Origin: G963675935 sp963719005
GTDB lineage: Bacteria; Planctomycetota; Planctomycetia; Pirellulales; Thermoguttaceae
Assembly (NCBI GenBank): GCA_963719005.1
Contig: CAVRAR010000015.1
Location: 1-64,000, forward strand
DNA: 64,000 nt
Direction of reading: 5' to 3'
Part shown: one piece after another, positions 44,774 to 52,996 of the stretch
How positions within the stretch are numbered: the first letter of the stretch is position 1
Layout of the letters: each line of letters starts with the position of its first letter
Program-made: the position numbers and the translations under genes
Notes under the pieces: generated by a model
The model's input: only the letters and a program-made list of their open reading frames with translations
The model's database searches: none
What the model was told of the DNA's origin: nothing

Positions 44774-46309
44774 TTGCAGCGGCGATACATCCAAAGGAAC
44801 CGCGCTTTTTCTTGCCAATCGTCAGACTCTTCCAGGCCCATCATCTTGACCTCGAATGGCTTCAGGGTTTGGCTGCGGTCACTCGTGGGTCCCCGGGATT
44901 GGGGATGCACCCTCCGTTCGGGGTTGCGCGTAGCGGCACACGCCGGTCTTGCCTTGGCGGGCCTGATAAGTGCCCTGTTGATGCCAATCGGAATCGGGTC
45001 CGCCGAGGCGCAGTCGCCGACGAACAACCCGCCGGTGCAAAGCAATGTGGGGGACAGCTTTCTCGTCCCGGTGACGCGCGGGACGCCGCCTCTCCAGCAA
45101 GCCGAACCCCTGACGTGGCTTACACCATGCCCCGATGCCGATCCTCATTGTTTTCCCGTTCAATACGAAGAGGTCTTTGCCCCGGCCCCGGTTCCGGAGA
45201 TCAACGGTCCCTTGGTCTCGCCAACGGAGCGAGGTCCAGACGCCGCCTTGCCGATCCATCTGACGCCTATGTCGCCATATTCGTGGAAGGTAGACGGCCT
45301 CGCCCGCGGCTACTATCGAAACGATCAGCGCATCGCGTGGAGTGGAGTGGAAGAGACCTTTGTGGCGGAAGGGGTGATTACCGCGCAGTTGCGGCGGCAG
45401 TGCGACAATTGGGAGATCTGGCTAGACGGCGAGTTCTACATCAACCAGCCATTCGATCAGAACATTATCACCGCCACACAAGAGCAGATATCTTATCTCG
45501 GCAATTACCACGTCAACACGTTCGAGATCTCGAAGTTGTCCATCTCCTGCCGCCACGACGACTTCACTCTGACCGTGGGCAAGATGATGACGCCCTTCGG
45601 CAGGGTCTATTTCCCGCTGTACACCAACGCGCGTATCGACGCACCCTATATCCGCACCGAATCGATCTTGTGGCGCGAAACGGGATTCCTCCTGCGTTAC
45701 CAACCCGGCATTTTGGTCGCCGACGTGGCAATGACCAATGGCACGGAAGATCTGGACACCAATTCGTCCAAGGCGTTTATCTCGCGCATAGGGCTGCAAC
45801 AGGACAACTGGGCGTTGGGGATTTCCGTTAAGTGCCAGGACGGCATCGGCTCGGAGAACCAGAAAGAGTTCAAGAACCACGCCGGCGCCGATGCGATGAT
45901 TCGTTGCGGGCGATTCCAGCTTTCCGGCGAATTCATTTACGACGAATACGGCTTCCGTCGCCCGTGGTTCAATCCGGATGATATCTTCTGGCAACACAGC
46001 ATCTACTACCGCGATCTGAATTTGAGAGATGGCGTACCACTGACGGGCGTCGGCTACTACGTGAATCTCGGGTACTGCGAAGAGCGCTGGGATGTCAACG
46101 TTAATTACGGCGACTTCTATCCGGTCGCCATGGGCAATCCCCAGCACGATGAAGTCAATCATCGGGGCATTGTAAAGTGCTGCTATCACCGCACGCGATG
46201 TCTGGGGTTGTACGGCTGCGTGCTGATCGAGAATTCCGGCTGGATCGCCCAACTCGGCGAGCCGCGCCAAGGCTACATGGTCCTCGGCGGCTTGCAGTAC
46301 AACTTCTAG
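44774..46309 (+). CDS. Outer-membrane porin-like beta-barrel protein
   Basis: The protein contains a signal peptide (LAGLISALLMPIGIGSAEAQ). A long barrel region follows, with alternating strands such as FTLTVGKMMTPFGRVYFPLY, GILVADVAMTNGTEDLDTNS and ALGISVKCQDGIG. It ends in YMVLGGLQYNF with a terminal Phe, as in outer-membrane barrels. The pattern resembles porins of the phosphate-selective/OprO type seen in planctomycetes. The true start is unclear: the frame opens at TTG 44774, but the signal peptide is about 60 residues later. Confidence 0.65.
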   Translation: MQRRYIQRNRAFSCQSSDSSRPIILTSNGFRVWLRSLVGPRDWGCTLRSGLRVAAHAGLALAGLISALLMPIGIGSAEAQSPTNNPPVQSNVGDSFLVPVTRGTPPLQQAEPLTWLTPCPDADPHCFPVQYEEVFAPAPVPEINGPLVSPTERGPDAALPIHLTPMSPYSWKVDGLARGYYRNDQRIAWSGVEETFVAEGVITAQLRRQCDNWEIWLDGEFYINQPFDQNIITATQEQISYLGNYHVNTFEISKLSISCRHDDFTLTVGKMMTPFGRVYFPLYTNARIDAPYIRTESILWRETGFLLRYQPGILVADVAMTNGTEDLDTNSSKAFISRIGLQQDNWALGISVKCQDGIGSENQKEFKNHAGADAMIRCGRFQLSGEFIYDEYGFRRPWFNPDDIFWQHSIYYRDLNLRDGVPLTGVGYYVNLGYCEERWDVNVNYGDFYPVAMGNPQHDEVNHRGIVKCCYHRTRCLGLYGCVLIENSGWIAQLGEPRQGYMVLGGLQYNF

Positions 46310-46400
46310 AATGGGAATGAAGGAAAGGGGATGACTCCAGTTGTTGACAGGAGCCCTACCTCGATTACACCGAGGCATGATGTCGCAGGGAGTTCTCTTC

Positions 46401-47003
46401 TCACGCCGCCGGCCGCTTCGCCTTGTAGAGATACGGATTCAGCGTCGGGTCGTTGTACATCTTGAACTGGTGGTAGACCTTCAGGCGTTTCCGGCCGGCG
46501 AAAATGTCGGCCAGCAATTCGGCTAGCGACGCCGACAGATCGGCGCGCTGTTGGCGAAGAACCACCAGCCGGGCCTTGACCTTGGCGATGTGGGCGGCAT
46601 CGACGTCGGCCCGCGCGGCTTGCTCCTCCATGTGATACAGACGCAACGCGAGGATCGACAGCCGATCGATCGCGCTGCCGGGCGTTTCGGTGTTCAGCCG
46701 GGCTCCCGACCACGCGGGAACTCCCGTGTCCGACAATTCGGCCAGCAGGCAATCGTCCAACTGCTCGATCAAGTCGTTCCGGTGCTGGTTCAGCTTGTCG
46801 ATCGCACGTTTCACCCGGGCCATGTCGGCGTCGGTCACGTCGGGGCTCCGGGCGATGTCCTCCTCGTGCCAAAGGCGGAAGTTCTGCTCGTGCTGGAGGC
46901 AAACGACGTGGAGAAACCCCTCGTAGGGGTTGTCGATCCCCCGCTTGTGCCACTCAGCCACGGCCGTTTCGTGAAGGTCGAGAATCGCTCGGACATCGAT
47001 CAT
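46401..47003 (-). CDS. DUF4254 family protein
   Basis: The product (200 residues) starts MIDVRAILDLHETAVAEWHK and continues with LHVVCLQHEQNFRLWHEEDI, NTETPGSAIDRLSILALRLY and QFKMYNDPTLNPYLYKAKRP. It is an all-helical protein of the DUF4254 family, whose function is unknown; members often neighbour glycosyltransferases. AGGAG lies 9 bases before the ATG at 47003. The longer upstream frame passes through a palindromic repeat and is not coding. Confidence 0.8.
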   Translation of the reverse strand: MIDVRAILDLHETAVAEWHKRGIDNPYEGFLHVVCLQHEQNFRLWHEEDIARSPDVTDADMARVKRAIDKLNQHRNDLIEQLDDCLLAELSDTGVPAWSGARLNTETPGSAIDRLSILALRLYHMEEQAARADVDAAHIAKVKARLVVLRQQRADLSASLAELLADIFAGRKRLKVYHQFKMYNDPTLNPYLYKAKRPAA

Positions 47004-47103
47004 TTGGCCCGTCTCCTTCTTGAAATCGCTCTTGGTCGCCGCCCGGCAGCACAGTATGATCAGTTTCGCTCGCCCGTCGGGTAGAACGAGCAGGGCGGAA
47101 ATG

Positions 47104-47177
47104 CGTAGGTTATGCTTCAGCATAACGCCGGCTTCCCTGTGTCTTACCTGTTCCGTTATGCTGAAGCATAACCTACG
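47104..47177. repeat. Perfect 24-bp inverted repeat with nested palindromes
   Basis: CGTAGGTTATGCTTCAGCAT (47104-47123, arm to 47127) is repeated exactly in inverse at 47154-47177. Each arm also contains its own palindrome TTATGCTTCAGCATAA. The repeat lies between divergent genes, DUF4254 and the M28 peptidase, so it may be a regulatory or mobile element. Confidence 0.85.
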
Positions 47178-47300
47178 GATTTGGTTTCCCGCGAGGCCGG
47201 GGCGGTAGAATACACGACAGAAGGGGTTTGGGGCAAGATGGAAATAAATGCCGGATCGCCTGCACTTGCGTTGCCGAGATGGTCGACCGACAATGAACCT

Positions 47301-48344
47301 ATGAATCGCAAAGCGTTCAGCGTCAAAGGGGACAGCCCCTCTCCCGCCGGCGCCGGAAATGGGACAATTCTCCGCAAAATCCTGATTGCGGCGGCCTTGG
47401 TGGGAATCGCCGTCGGATCGGCGGCCGGCGTGTTGGTGTATCTCGAAGGCCGTCCGAGCGACGAGGCTGCGGCGGCCGTTTCCACGTTGAAACTCGACGA
47501 AATCCCCTTCGACGGCGCCCAGGCGTACAAATACTTGAAGGATCTCTGCGCCATCGGCCCGCGACGGAGCGGCTCGCCCGGCATGGCGGCGCAACAGAAG
47601 CTGCTGATCGCCCATTTTCAGAAAGCCGGCGGCGAAGTCTTCCTTCAGCGGTTTCGCGCGAGGCATCCGGTCAGCGATTCGTGGGTACCGATGACGAACA
47701 TCATCGTGCGCTGGAACCCGAAGGCCACGGAGCGGATCCTGTTGTGCGCCGATTACGACACGTTGCCGTATCCGCTCATGGATCCGGAGGATCCGCGGGG
47801 CAAGTTCGTCGGGGCGAACGACAACGCCAGCGGCGTGGCGATCCTAATGGAGCTTGCCCGCGACATGCCCGAGCTGAAGACCAAGTGCGGCGTCGATTTC
47901 CTGATGTTGGACGGCGAGGAGTTCATTTTTTCCAGAGACGACCGTTTCTTCCTCGGCTCCGAGTATTTCGCCCGCGAGTATGCGAAGAAGAAACCGTGTT
48001 ATCGTTGGGGGGTGCTGTTGGACATGGTGGGCAGCAGCAAGCTCCGCATCCTTCAAGATCGCAGCAGCCTGACGTGGAGGGACACCCGCCCGCTGGTCGG
48101 CCAGATCTGGTCGACGGCGGCCCGACTGGGCGTGCGCGAATTCGTGCCGCGGCCGATGCGCGAGGTCAATTTTCTCGACGACCACGTCATGTTGCACGAC
48201 GTCGGCCGCATTCCGTGCATCGACGTGATCGACTTCGACTACCCCCCCTGGCACACCCGCGGCGACACGCCCGACAAGTGCTCGCCACTGAGCCTGGCGA
48301 AGGTTGGCTGGGTAATTCGGGAATGGCTGAAGACGGCGAAGTGA
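47301..48344 (+). CDS. Glutaminyl-cyclase-like M28 peptidase, membrane anchored
   Basis: The protein (347 residues) has an N-terminal membrane helix (ILIAAALVGIAVGSAAGVLV) and an M28-fold domain. Several segments follow glutaminyl-peptide cyclotransferases: LLCADYDTLPYPLMDP, FVGANDNASGVAILMELA, FLMLDGEEFIFSRDDRFFLG, LDDHVMLHDVGRIPCIDVID and PPWHTRGDTPDKCSP, giving Asp, Glu and His zinc ligands. It may form pyroglutamate on exported peptides or act as an aminopeptidase. Residues 8-25 are encoded by a relative of the AAAGGGGACAG repeat (47324-47372). Confidence 0.8.
   Translation: MNRKAFSVKGDSPSPAGAGNGTILRKILIAAALVGIAVGSAAGVLVYLEGRPSDEAAAAVSTLKLDEIPFDGAQAYKYLKDLCAIGPRRSGSPGMAAQQKLLIAHFQKAGGEVFLQRFRARHPVSDSWVPMTNIIVRWNPKATERILLCADYDTLPYPLMDPEDPRGKFVGANDNASGVAILMELARDMPELKTKCGVDFLMLDGEEFIFSRDDRFFLGSEYFAREYAKKKPCYRWGVLLDMVGSSKLRILQDRSSLTWRDTRPLVGQIWSTAARLGVREFVPRPMREVNFLDDHVMLHDVGRIPCIDVIDFDYPPWHTRGDTPDKCSPLSLAKVGWVIREWLKTAK
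47324..47372 (+). repeat. AAAGGGGACAG repeat read in frame at the start of the M28 gene
   Basis: The segment starts AAAGGGGACAGCCCCTCTCC and ends near GGGACAATTCTCC, an imperfect inverted structure of the same family as those at 19548 and 30882. It encodes SVKGDSPSPAGAGNGTI before the membrane helix, so it is a repeat domesticated into coding sequence. Confidence 0.6.
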
Positions 48345-48363
48345 AGGGCCGCCCGGGTTTACA

Positions 48364-48430
48364 GTGGGGCAGACATTCTTGTCTGCCGGGAAAGCACGGC
48401 TCACTTGGCGGGCAAGAATGTCTGCCCCAC
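48364..48430. repeat. GTGGGGCAGACATTC hairpin, family A copy 4
   Basis: Left arm 48364-48387 and right arm 48407-48430 are complementary over 24 positions with one mismatch. It lies between the convergent M28 peptidase and glycoside hydrolase genes. Confidence 0.85.
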
Positions 48431-48442
48431 CGGCTGCTGCGC

Positions 48443-48482
48443 GACGCTTACTTGTTCGGAATGACGCTTACTTGTTCGGAAT
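48443..48482. repeat. 20-bp tandem duplication at the end of the glycoside hydrolase gene
   Basis: GACGCTTACTTGTTCGGAAT is present twice in a row. The copy nearer the gene holds its stop codon (48468-48470, read on the minus strand), so the duplication does not change the protein, which ends HFIPNK. Confidence 0.85.
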
Positions 48483-51400
48483 GAAGTGGCCTTGCAAGAG
48501 GCACTTCACGCCGGCGGGCAGGGCCGCGGAAACGGAAAGCTCCACGCTCTGCGGCTCGCTGGAAGGAGGAAGGACGATCCGCCAGGCCTGCCAGCAACTT
48601 GGATACGTGCCCTTGCCCAGCACGGGCTGGCACGACACGGGTTGGCCGGCGAGCTTCGCTTCGGCGGAAAAGCACGTGCCGATGTTGCCAAAGGAGACCG
48701 ATTCGGTCCCCTTCTTCAATTCCGCGGCAACGACGAACGTGCCGCCGCGGTTTGTGGCGGGCGTTCGGGCCTCGATCGCAAACCGCTGTGCGTCCTTGAT
48801 GATGGGACGAGGGAGCGGCGGCTTCGCGGTGGTCACGGATATGCGAAAACGGCCGATCGTGTGGTCGGCCGGCCCCTCGCGGTAGCCCTGGTCGAGCGTA
48901 AACGTCAATGTGTCCCTTTCGGCCAACTCGACGCGCTTCTCGGTTTCAAATACCGCCGTTTGGGACTCGCCTTCGCGTGGATCAATCGACCACGCGGTCC
49001 TGGGATCGCCGTCGATGGCAGCCGCGATCGGCCAGCCGCCGTAACTTGCTTGCGAGAAGCTGGCGGAAGGGCTATGCAGTCGAATCGGCCGCGGCTGCGT
49101 CGCTTTGTCGCGCGGCGTTGCGGCCACGCGGAACTCGCTGAGCGCGAAGTTGCCGTTAACGGCCCGGCCGGGGCCACGGGACGGGAGCGTCGGATCGTCG
49201 AGAACCTCCAAGCGGATTCCCGTGATGCCGCTGAGCTTCGTGTCGGCGGTAACGACGTAGGTGTCGGGCGAAGGGCTCTTGCCGCCGGCGAGGATCGATC
49301 CATCGGGCTGCTTCGCCAAGGTTGCCCCGCCCTTCGAGACGGCGCTGGATGGTGAGAGGACCGTCCAGATCGCGGTGTCGCGCTTCGACGGCCGGTTCTT
49401 ATCACGGATCTTCAATTCGACGGTCCGGCTCGATTCGACAAAAGCAGTCGGAATCGGCTGCTCGGGAAATGAGCGATCCAACGACGGGTGCTCGCCTGCG
49501 GGAACGACTTCCAAGAGCACGACCTCGAACGGTTTGAGCATGATGGCGGCCTTCGGGCCGAAACTGGCGGCATCGCCTTTCAGCCGCGCCGGCTCGGGAT
49601 ACCAGCGGAACAATTTCCAACGCTTTCTGTCGGGCAAACCCCACGCCGCGTTCAATTCCAGCGGCAGCGAGCGGTCCTGCCACGTGCAGTTGTTCAGTGC
49701 CAGAAACGCCCGGCGGCCGTCGCTGCAGCAGTATCCGTAGGGCTCGTCATTCATGGGATTTCCGAGAATGAAATGAGGATTCTCGAAACACTTCGGCTGC
49801 GCCCGCAGCAAAGCGACAAAATCGGCCAACTGCTTCCATTCCGGCGGCGAAAGCCAATCGTTGTCCGCCCAGATTTGCGCCATCAAACTTCCCCGGCAGA
49901 TATCCGTCACAAAGCCTTCTTGCCAACGCTCCTTGCCGATGGAACTGTTCCATGCCCAATTCGACAGCCAAATCCCCAGCGAGTCCTTGCCGAGTGCGGG
50001 CACGTCGCAGGCGTGACGCTGGGCCTGGTCCAGCTTCTGCGTAACGCTATCGCGGGCGTAGGGTGCCGGCTGCGACGAGGGGCTGGCCGCTTCGATGCCG
50101 ATGCCCGAGTCGAACAACGTGTCGCCGTGCAGTAGCCACCACGGCGAACGGTATCCCCAGTAGAGAATCAGGAAGACGTCCGGACATTCCTTGTCCAAAT
50201 CGTGGAGAAACTCGATAAGCGAATTCTCGATTGCTTCGGTCGAATAGAGGCCGGGCAGGTGATCGTGATGCGGATTGTTGCACTCGGTGTGGAGATTATC
50301 GAACTTCAGTTCGCGGACGCCGTTGTGCCGAATCTGATAGAGAAATCCCTCGCGATACAGTGTTTTGATCGGTTCGCTCGCTCGGCAGAACCAGCCGGGA
50401 TTGTCGCTTATGGAGGGGCGGGCGTCGGGATTCAGGCCGATGCCCCAGCCGCCGTCCCACGTGCCGGAACTGTCGATCCACAAGCCCGGCGCGGTGCCCA
50501 GGGAATCGAGAATCGGCTTGATATTTGCGATTCCCTTGGGGAAATAAACCGGATTCCAGCGTTTCGAATCGCCGGCCGGATCTACCCAGAAATGGATGTT
50601 GCAGAAGTCGAAGCGGCAGCCGGTGGCCTTTTGGCTTTCGGCGAGCAGGCGGAGGCTGTGCAGTTCGAACTTGTCGGAATTGAACCAATAGCCCGACGCG
50701 CCCGACGGCCACGAGCCGAAGTTGTCGAAGATGGCGTAGGGTTTGTCCTGCCCGCGGACGACGCGGCGCATGCGGCTGCGGACGTGGGCGACGAAGGTTT
50801 CCCGTGCGGCGTCCTTTTCTCCGACGCCGTAGACGGTTTCCATGCAATCGAACTTGGCGCCGGCAGCGAGTTTCGCGCCGGGATACTGTCGCAGGCTGAC
50901 GGTTCCATTCTTGGCGGTGGCCCAACCGGCCGGGTGTGCCAGGCTCATGAAATACTCGCCGTTGAGATAGACCGGAAAGCCCTGTTCGCGGTCGGCGACC
51001 TTGGCGTCGGTGGGATAAGTCCCGAGACGGACGTTCAAGAGGCTGAGCTCTTTTCCTGAGAGGTTCGTGATGTAAACGAACTTACGTAATACCGGTTCCT
51101 TGTCATTCCATTGATAAGCGATGCGGGCCGAAAGCATGGGCTTGCGGGAATGCAAGGAAAGATCGAGGTAGCATTGATGGCTCTGCGGAGTCCCGGAGCC
51201 GGACATAACCGCTTGCCACTTCGGCGTCTGGTGCGGTCCGTCGAGCGGTCCGACGTCCACGTCCAATTCTGAACCGCGGCCAAGCGAAACGGTTTTGCCG
51301 GTCAGTCGATTCTCCCATTTCACGGCATGAAGGCCATCGGCGGTGTCGAGGGTGAAGACGAAGAAAGGGGAATGGAGTTCCAGCCGCGAGCCATCAGCAA

Positions 51401-51500
51401 CAACGCGGCAGCCGGATTCTCCGGCGGCGGCCAGTGACGGCGAAAGGGAGAAGGCGATGAAGAGGAGAAAACCGCGAACGACGATCGGTGGCGTTTTCAT
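48468..51500 (-). CDS. Large secreted glycoside hydrolase, alpha-galactosidase-like
   Basis: The protein of about 1010 residues has a signal peptide (VVRGFLLFIAFSLSPSLAAA), an N-terminal beta-sandwich (about 25-270), and a TIM barrel (about 280-620) with YAIFDNFGSWPSGASGYWFN, RFDFCNIHFWVDPAGD and ELKFDNLHTECNN. The Asp in the last segment sits where clan GH-D enzymes such as GH36 and GH27 have the nucleophile. The C-terminal third is beta-rich, with a discoidin-like part (AAAIDGDPRTAWSIDPREGE). It probably cleaves an extracellular polysaccharide. The start at 51500 is the Met directly before the signal peptide. Confidence 0.75.
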   Translation of the reverse strand: MKTPPIVVRGFLLFIAFSLSPSLAAAGESGCRVVADGSRLELHSPFFVFTLDTADGLHAVKWENRLTGKTVSLGRGSELDVDVGPLDGPHQTPKWQAVMSGSGTPQSHQCYLDLSLHSRKPMLSARIAYQWNDKEPVLRKFVYITNLSGKELSLLNVRLGTYPTDAKVADREQGFPVYLNGEYFMSLAHPAGWATAKNGTVSLRQYPGAKLAAGAKFDCMETVYGVGEKDAARETFVAHVRSRMRRVVRGQDKPYAIFDNFGSWPSGASGYWFNSDKFELHSLRLLAESQKATGCRFDFCNIHFWVDPAGDSKRWNPVYFPKGIANIKPILDSLGTAPGLWIDSSGTWDGGWGIGLNPDARPSISDNPGWFCRASEPIKTLYREGFLYQIRHNGVRELKFDNLHTECNNPHHDHLPGLYSTEAIENSLIEFLHDLDKECPDVFLILYWGYRSPWWLLHGDTLFDSGIGIEAASPSSQPAPYARDSVTQKLDQAQRHACDVPALGKDSLGIWLSNWAWNSSIGKERWQEGFVTDICRGSLMAQIWADNDWLSPPEWKQLADFVALLRAQPKCFENPHFILGNPMNDEPYGYCCSDGRRAFLALNNCTWQDRSLPLELNAAWGLPDRKRWKLFRWYPEPARLKGDAASFGPKAAIMLKPFEVVLLEVVPAGEHPSLDRSFPEQPIPTAFVESSRTVELKIRDKNRPSKRDTAIWTVLSPSSAVSKGGATLAKQPDGSILAGGKSPSPDTYVVTADTKLSGITGIRLEVLDDPTLPSRGPGRAVNGNFALSEFRVAATPRDKATQPRPIRLHSPSASFSQASYGGWPIAAAIDGDPRTAWSIDPREGESQTAVFETEKRVELAERDTLTFTLDQGYREGPADHTIGRFRISVTTAKPPLPRPIIKDAQRFAIEARTPATNRGGTFVVAAELKKGTESVSFGNIGTCFSAEAKLAGQPVSCQPVLGKGTYPSCWQAWRIVLPPSSEPQSVELSVSAALPAGVKCLLQGHFIPNK

Positions 51501-51707
51501 CGGAAAGTCGCTAAGAAAGGCGGGAACGACGAAGAAAGTTCGATGGAAGGTGAGCCGGGGGGAGTAAAGAGAGTCTAACACGTCTTGCGGACTATGCAAT
51601 ACCGCGTCTGTCTGTTTTGGAATGGTCAGATTGGAGGACGCTCGCTTGCGACGCAGGAGCGGGAGGCGTAGGATGACTTGGCGACGACTACCCGAATGTT
51701 GCCCAGT

Positions 51708-52805
51708 ATGAATCACGAAAGCGAGCCGGCTGACGCAATGAGTTCTGATCCTCCTGCCGCTGCCAACCTTCCACCTTCTTACGATGCTCTGCTGCTGGTC
51801 TCTTTCGGCGGTCCCGAGGGGCCGGACGACGTGATGCCGTTCTTAGAGAACGTTGTTCGAGGGAAAGACGTGCCTCGGCAGCGGCTGCTGGAAGTTGCAC
51901 GGCATTACGAATTGTTCGACGGCGTCAGTCCCATCAACGGCCAAAACCGTGCGCTGCTGGCGGCATTGATCGCGGAATTGAACGCCAACGGACCGCGTAT
52001 GCCGGTCTACTGGGGCAACCGCAATTGGCATCCGATGCTCGACGAGGCCGTTGGCCAGATGGCCGAAGACGGCGTGGAACGGGCGCTGGCGTTTGTCACC
52101 TCTCCGTTCGGCTCTTATCCCGGTTGCCGGCAATATCTCGAAGATATCGAGCTCGCGCGGCAGACGGTTGGGCCCGCCGCGCCGAAGATCGACAAACTGC
52201 GGCTCTTCTACAATCATCCGGGCTTCATTGATGCGACGGCCGAGCGTGTCGCGGCGGCGTGGAATGAAGTGCCGGCTGAGCGACGCGATCGAACGCTTCT
52301 GCTCTTTGCCGCCCACAGCCTTCCCGTCGCGATGGCCGAGCGATCTCCATACGAGCGGCAGTTGCGCGAGGCGTGTCGGCTCGTAGCAGACGCGCTTGCG
52401 TCGATCTCCTCTCTCTCAACGGGAGAGGGGACGAGTGCCGCTTGGGACTTGGCCTTCCAAAGCCGCAGCGGTCCGCCATCGCCGCCGTGGCTCGAACCGG
52501 ACGTCTGCGATCGCATCCGCCAGTTGCCAGTCGAGGGCATCCGAGACGTCGTTGTCGTGCCGATCGGTTTCCTGGCGGAGAGCATGGAAGTCGTCTATGA
52601 CCTGGATGTGGAAGTTGCCGGGCTGTGCGACGAGTTGGGCGTCAACATGATCCGAGCGGACGTCGTAGCCAATCATCCGCGCTTCGTGCGGATGATCCGC
52701 GAGTTGGTCATCGAGCGTCTCGATCCGGCAGCGCCGCGGCTGACGTTGGGCTCCGATGGCCCCTGGCCCGACGAGTGCCCCGCCGACTGCTGCCGCTCCC
52801 GCTAG
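51708..52805 (+). CDS. hemH: Ferrochelatase
   Basis: Ferrochelatase inserts iron into protoporphyrin (or coproporphyrin) to form haem. The product (365 residues) has LLVSFGGPEGPDDVMPFLEN, MPVYWGNRNWHPMLDEAVGQ, AFVTSPFGSYPGCRQY, the catalytic His in FAAHSLPVAMAE and PIGFLAESMEVVYDLDVE. A low-complexity insertion SISSLSTGEGTSAAWD at about residue 235 is encoded by a short hairpin repeat (CTCTCTCAACGGGAGAGGGG) and is absent from most relatives. The start could also be the in-frame ATG at 51696 or 51738. Confidence 0.92.
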   Translation: MNHESEPADAMSSDPPAAANLPPSYDALLLVSFGGPEGPDDVMPFLENVVRGKDVPRQRLLEVARHYELFDGVSPINGQNRALLAALIAELNANGPRMPVYWGNRNWHPMLDEAVGQMAEDGVERALAFVTSPFGSYPGCRQYLEDIELARQTVGPAAPKIDKLRLFYNHPGFIDATAERVAAAWNEVPAERRDRTLLLFAAHSLPVAMAERSPYERQLREACRLVADALASISSLSTGEGTSAAWDLAFQSRSGPPSPPWLEPDVCDRIRQLPVEGIRDVVVVPIGFLAESMEVVYDLDVEVAGLCDELGVNMIRADVVANHPRFVRMIRELVIERLDPAAPRLTLGSDGPWPDECPADCCRSR

Positions 52806-52916
52806 TCCGAATTGTTCGTGCCCCGCGTGGACTGCGCCCGAATAGTTCCCGACAGTGTCGGAAATGCGCAACCGCTTTCTCTACAAGGCGTTACGGACAC
52901 TATAATCCTCCTCCTA

Positions 52917-52945
52917 TTGACAAGAGATATTGATATGATATCATA
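52917..52945 (+). promoter_or_regulatory. Sigma-70-type promoter with palindromic operator upstream of the SPFH gene
   Basis: TTGACA at 52917-52922 and TATCAT at 52939-52944 are separated by 16 bases, in an AT-rich stretch unlike the surroundings. A perfect 12-bp palindrome TATGATATCATA (52934-52945) covers the -10 element. The SPFH gene starts 52 bases further on. A repressor site is inferred from the overlap; the ribbon-helix-helix protein at 55603 in the same gene cluster is a possible ligand. Confidence 0.55.
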
Positions 52946-52996
52946 CCGATATTGAACCTTGGTCATCTGTCACGTTTTTTGCGGGAGGCGAGAGCC

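Noticed and set aside
44761..45045. Minus-strand ORF ending EESDDWQEKARFLWMYRRCK opposite the porin N terminus
   Set aside because: The tail looks somewhat protein-like, but the ORF overlaps the porin signal-peptide region, has no ribosome binding site and matches no family I know. It is kept only as a faint possibility.
24546..48430. CRISPR array made of the GTGGGGCAGACATTC repeats
   Set aside because: The copies are single hairpins several kilobases apart, without spacers or cas genes.
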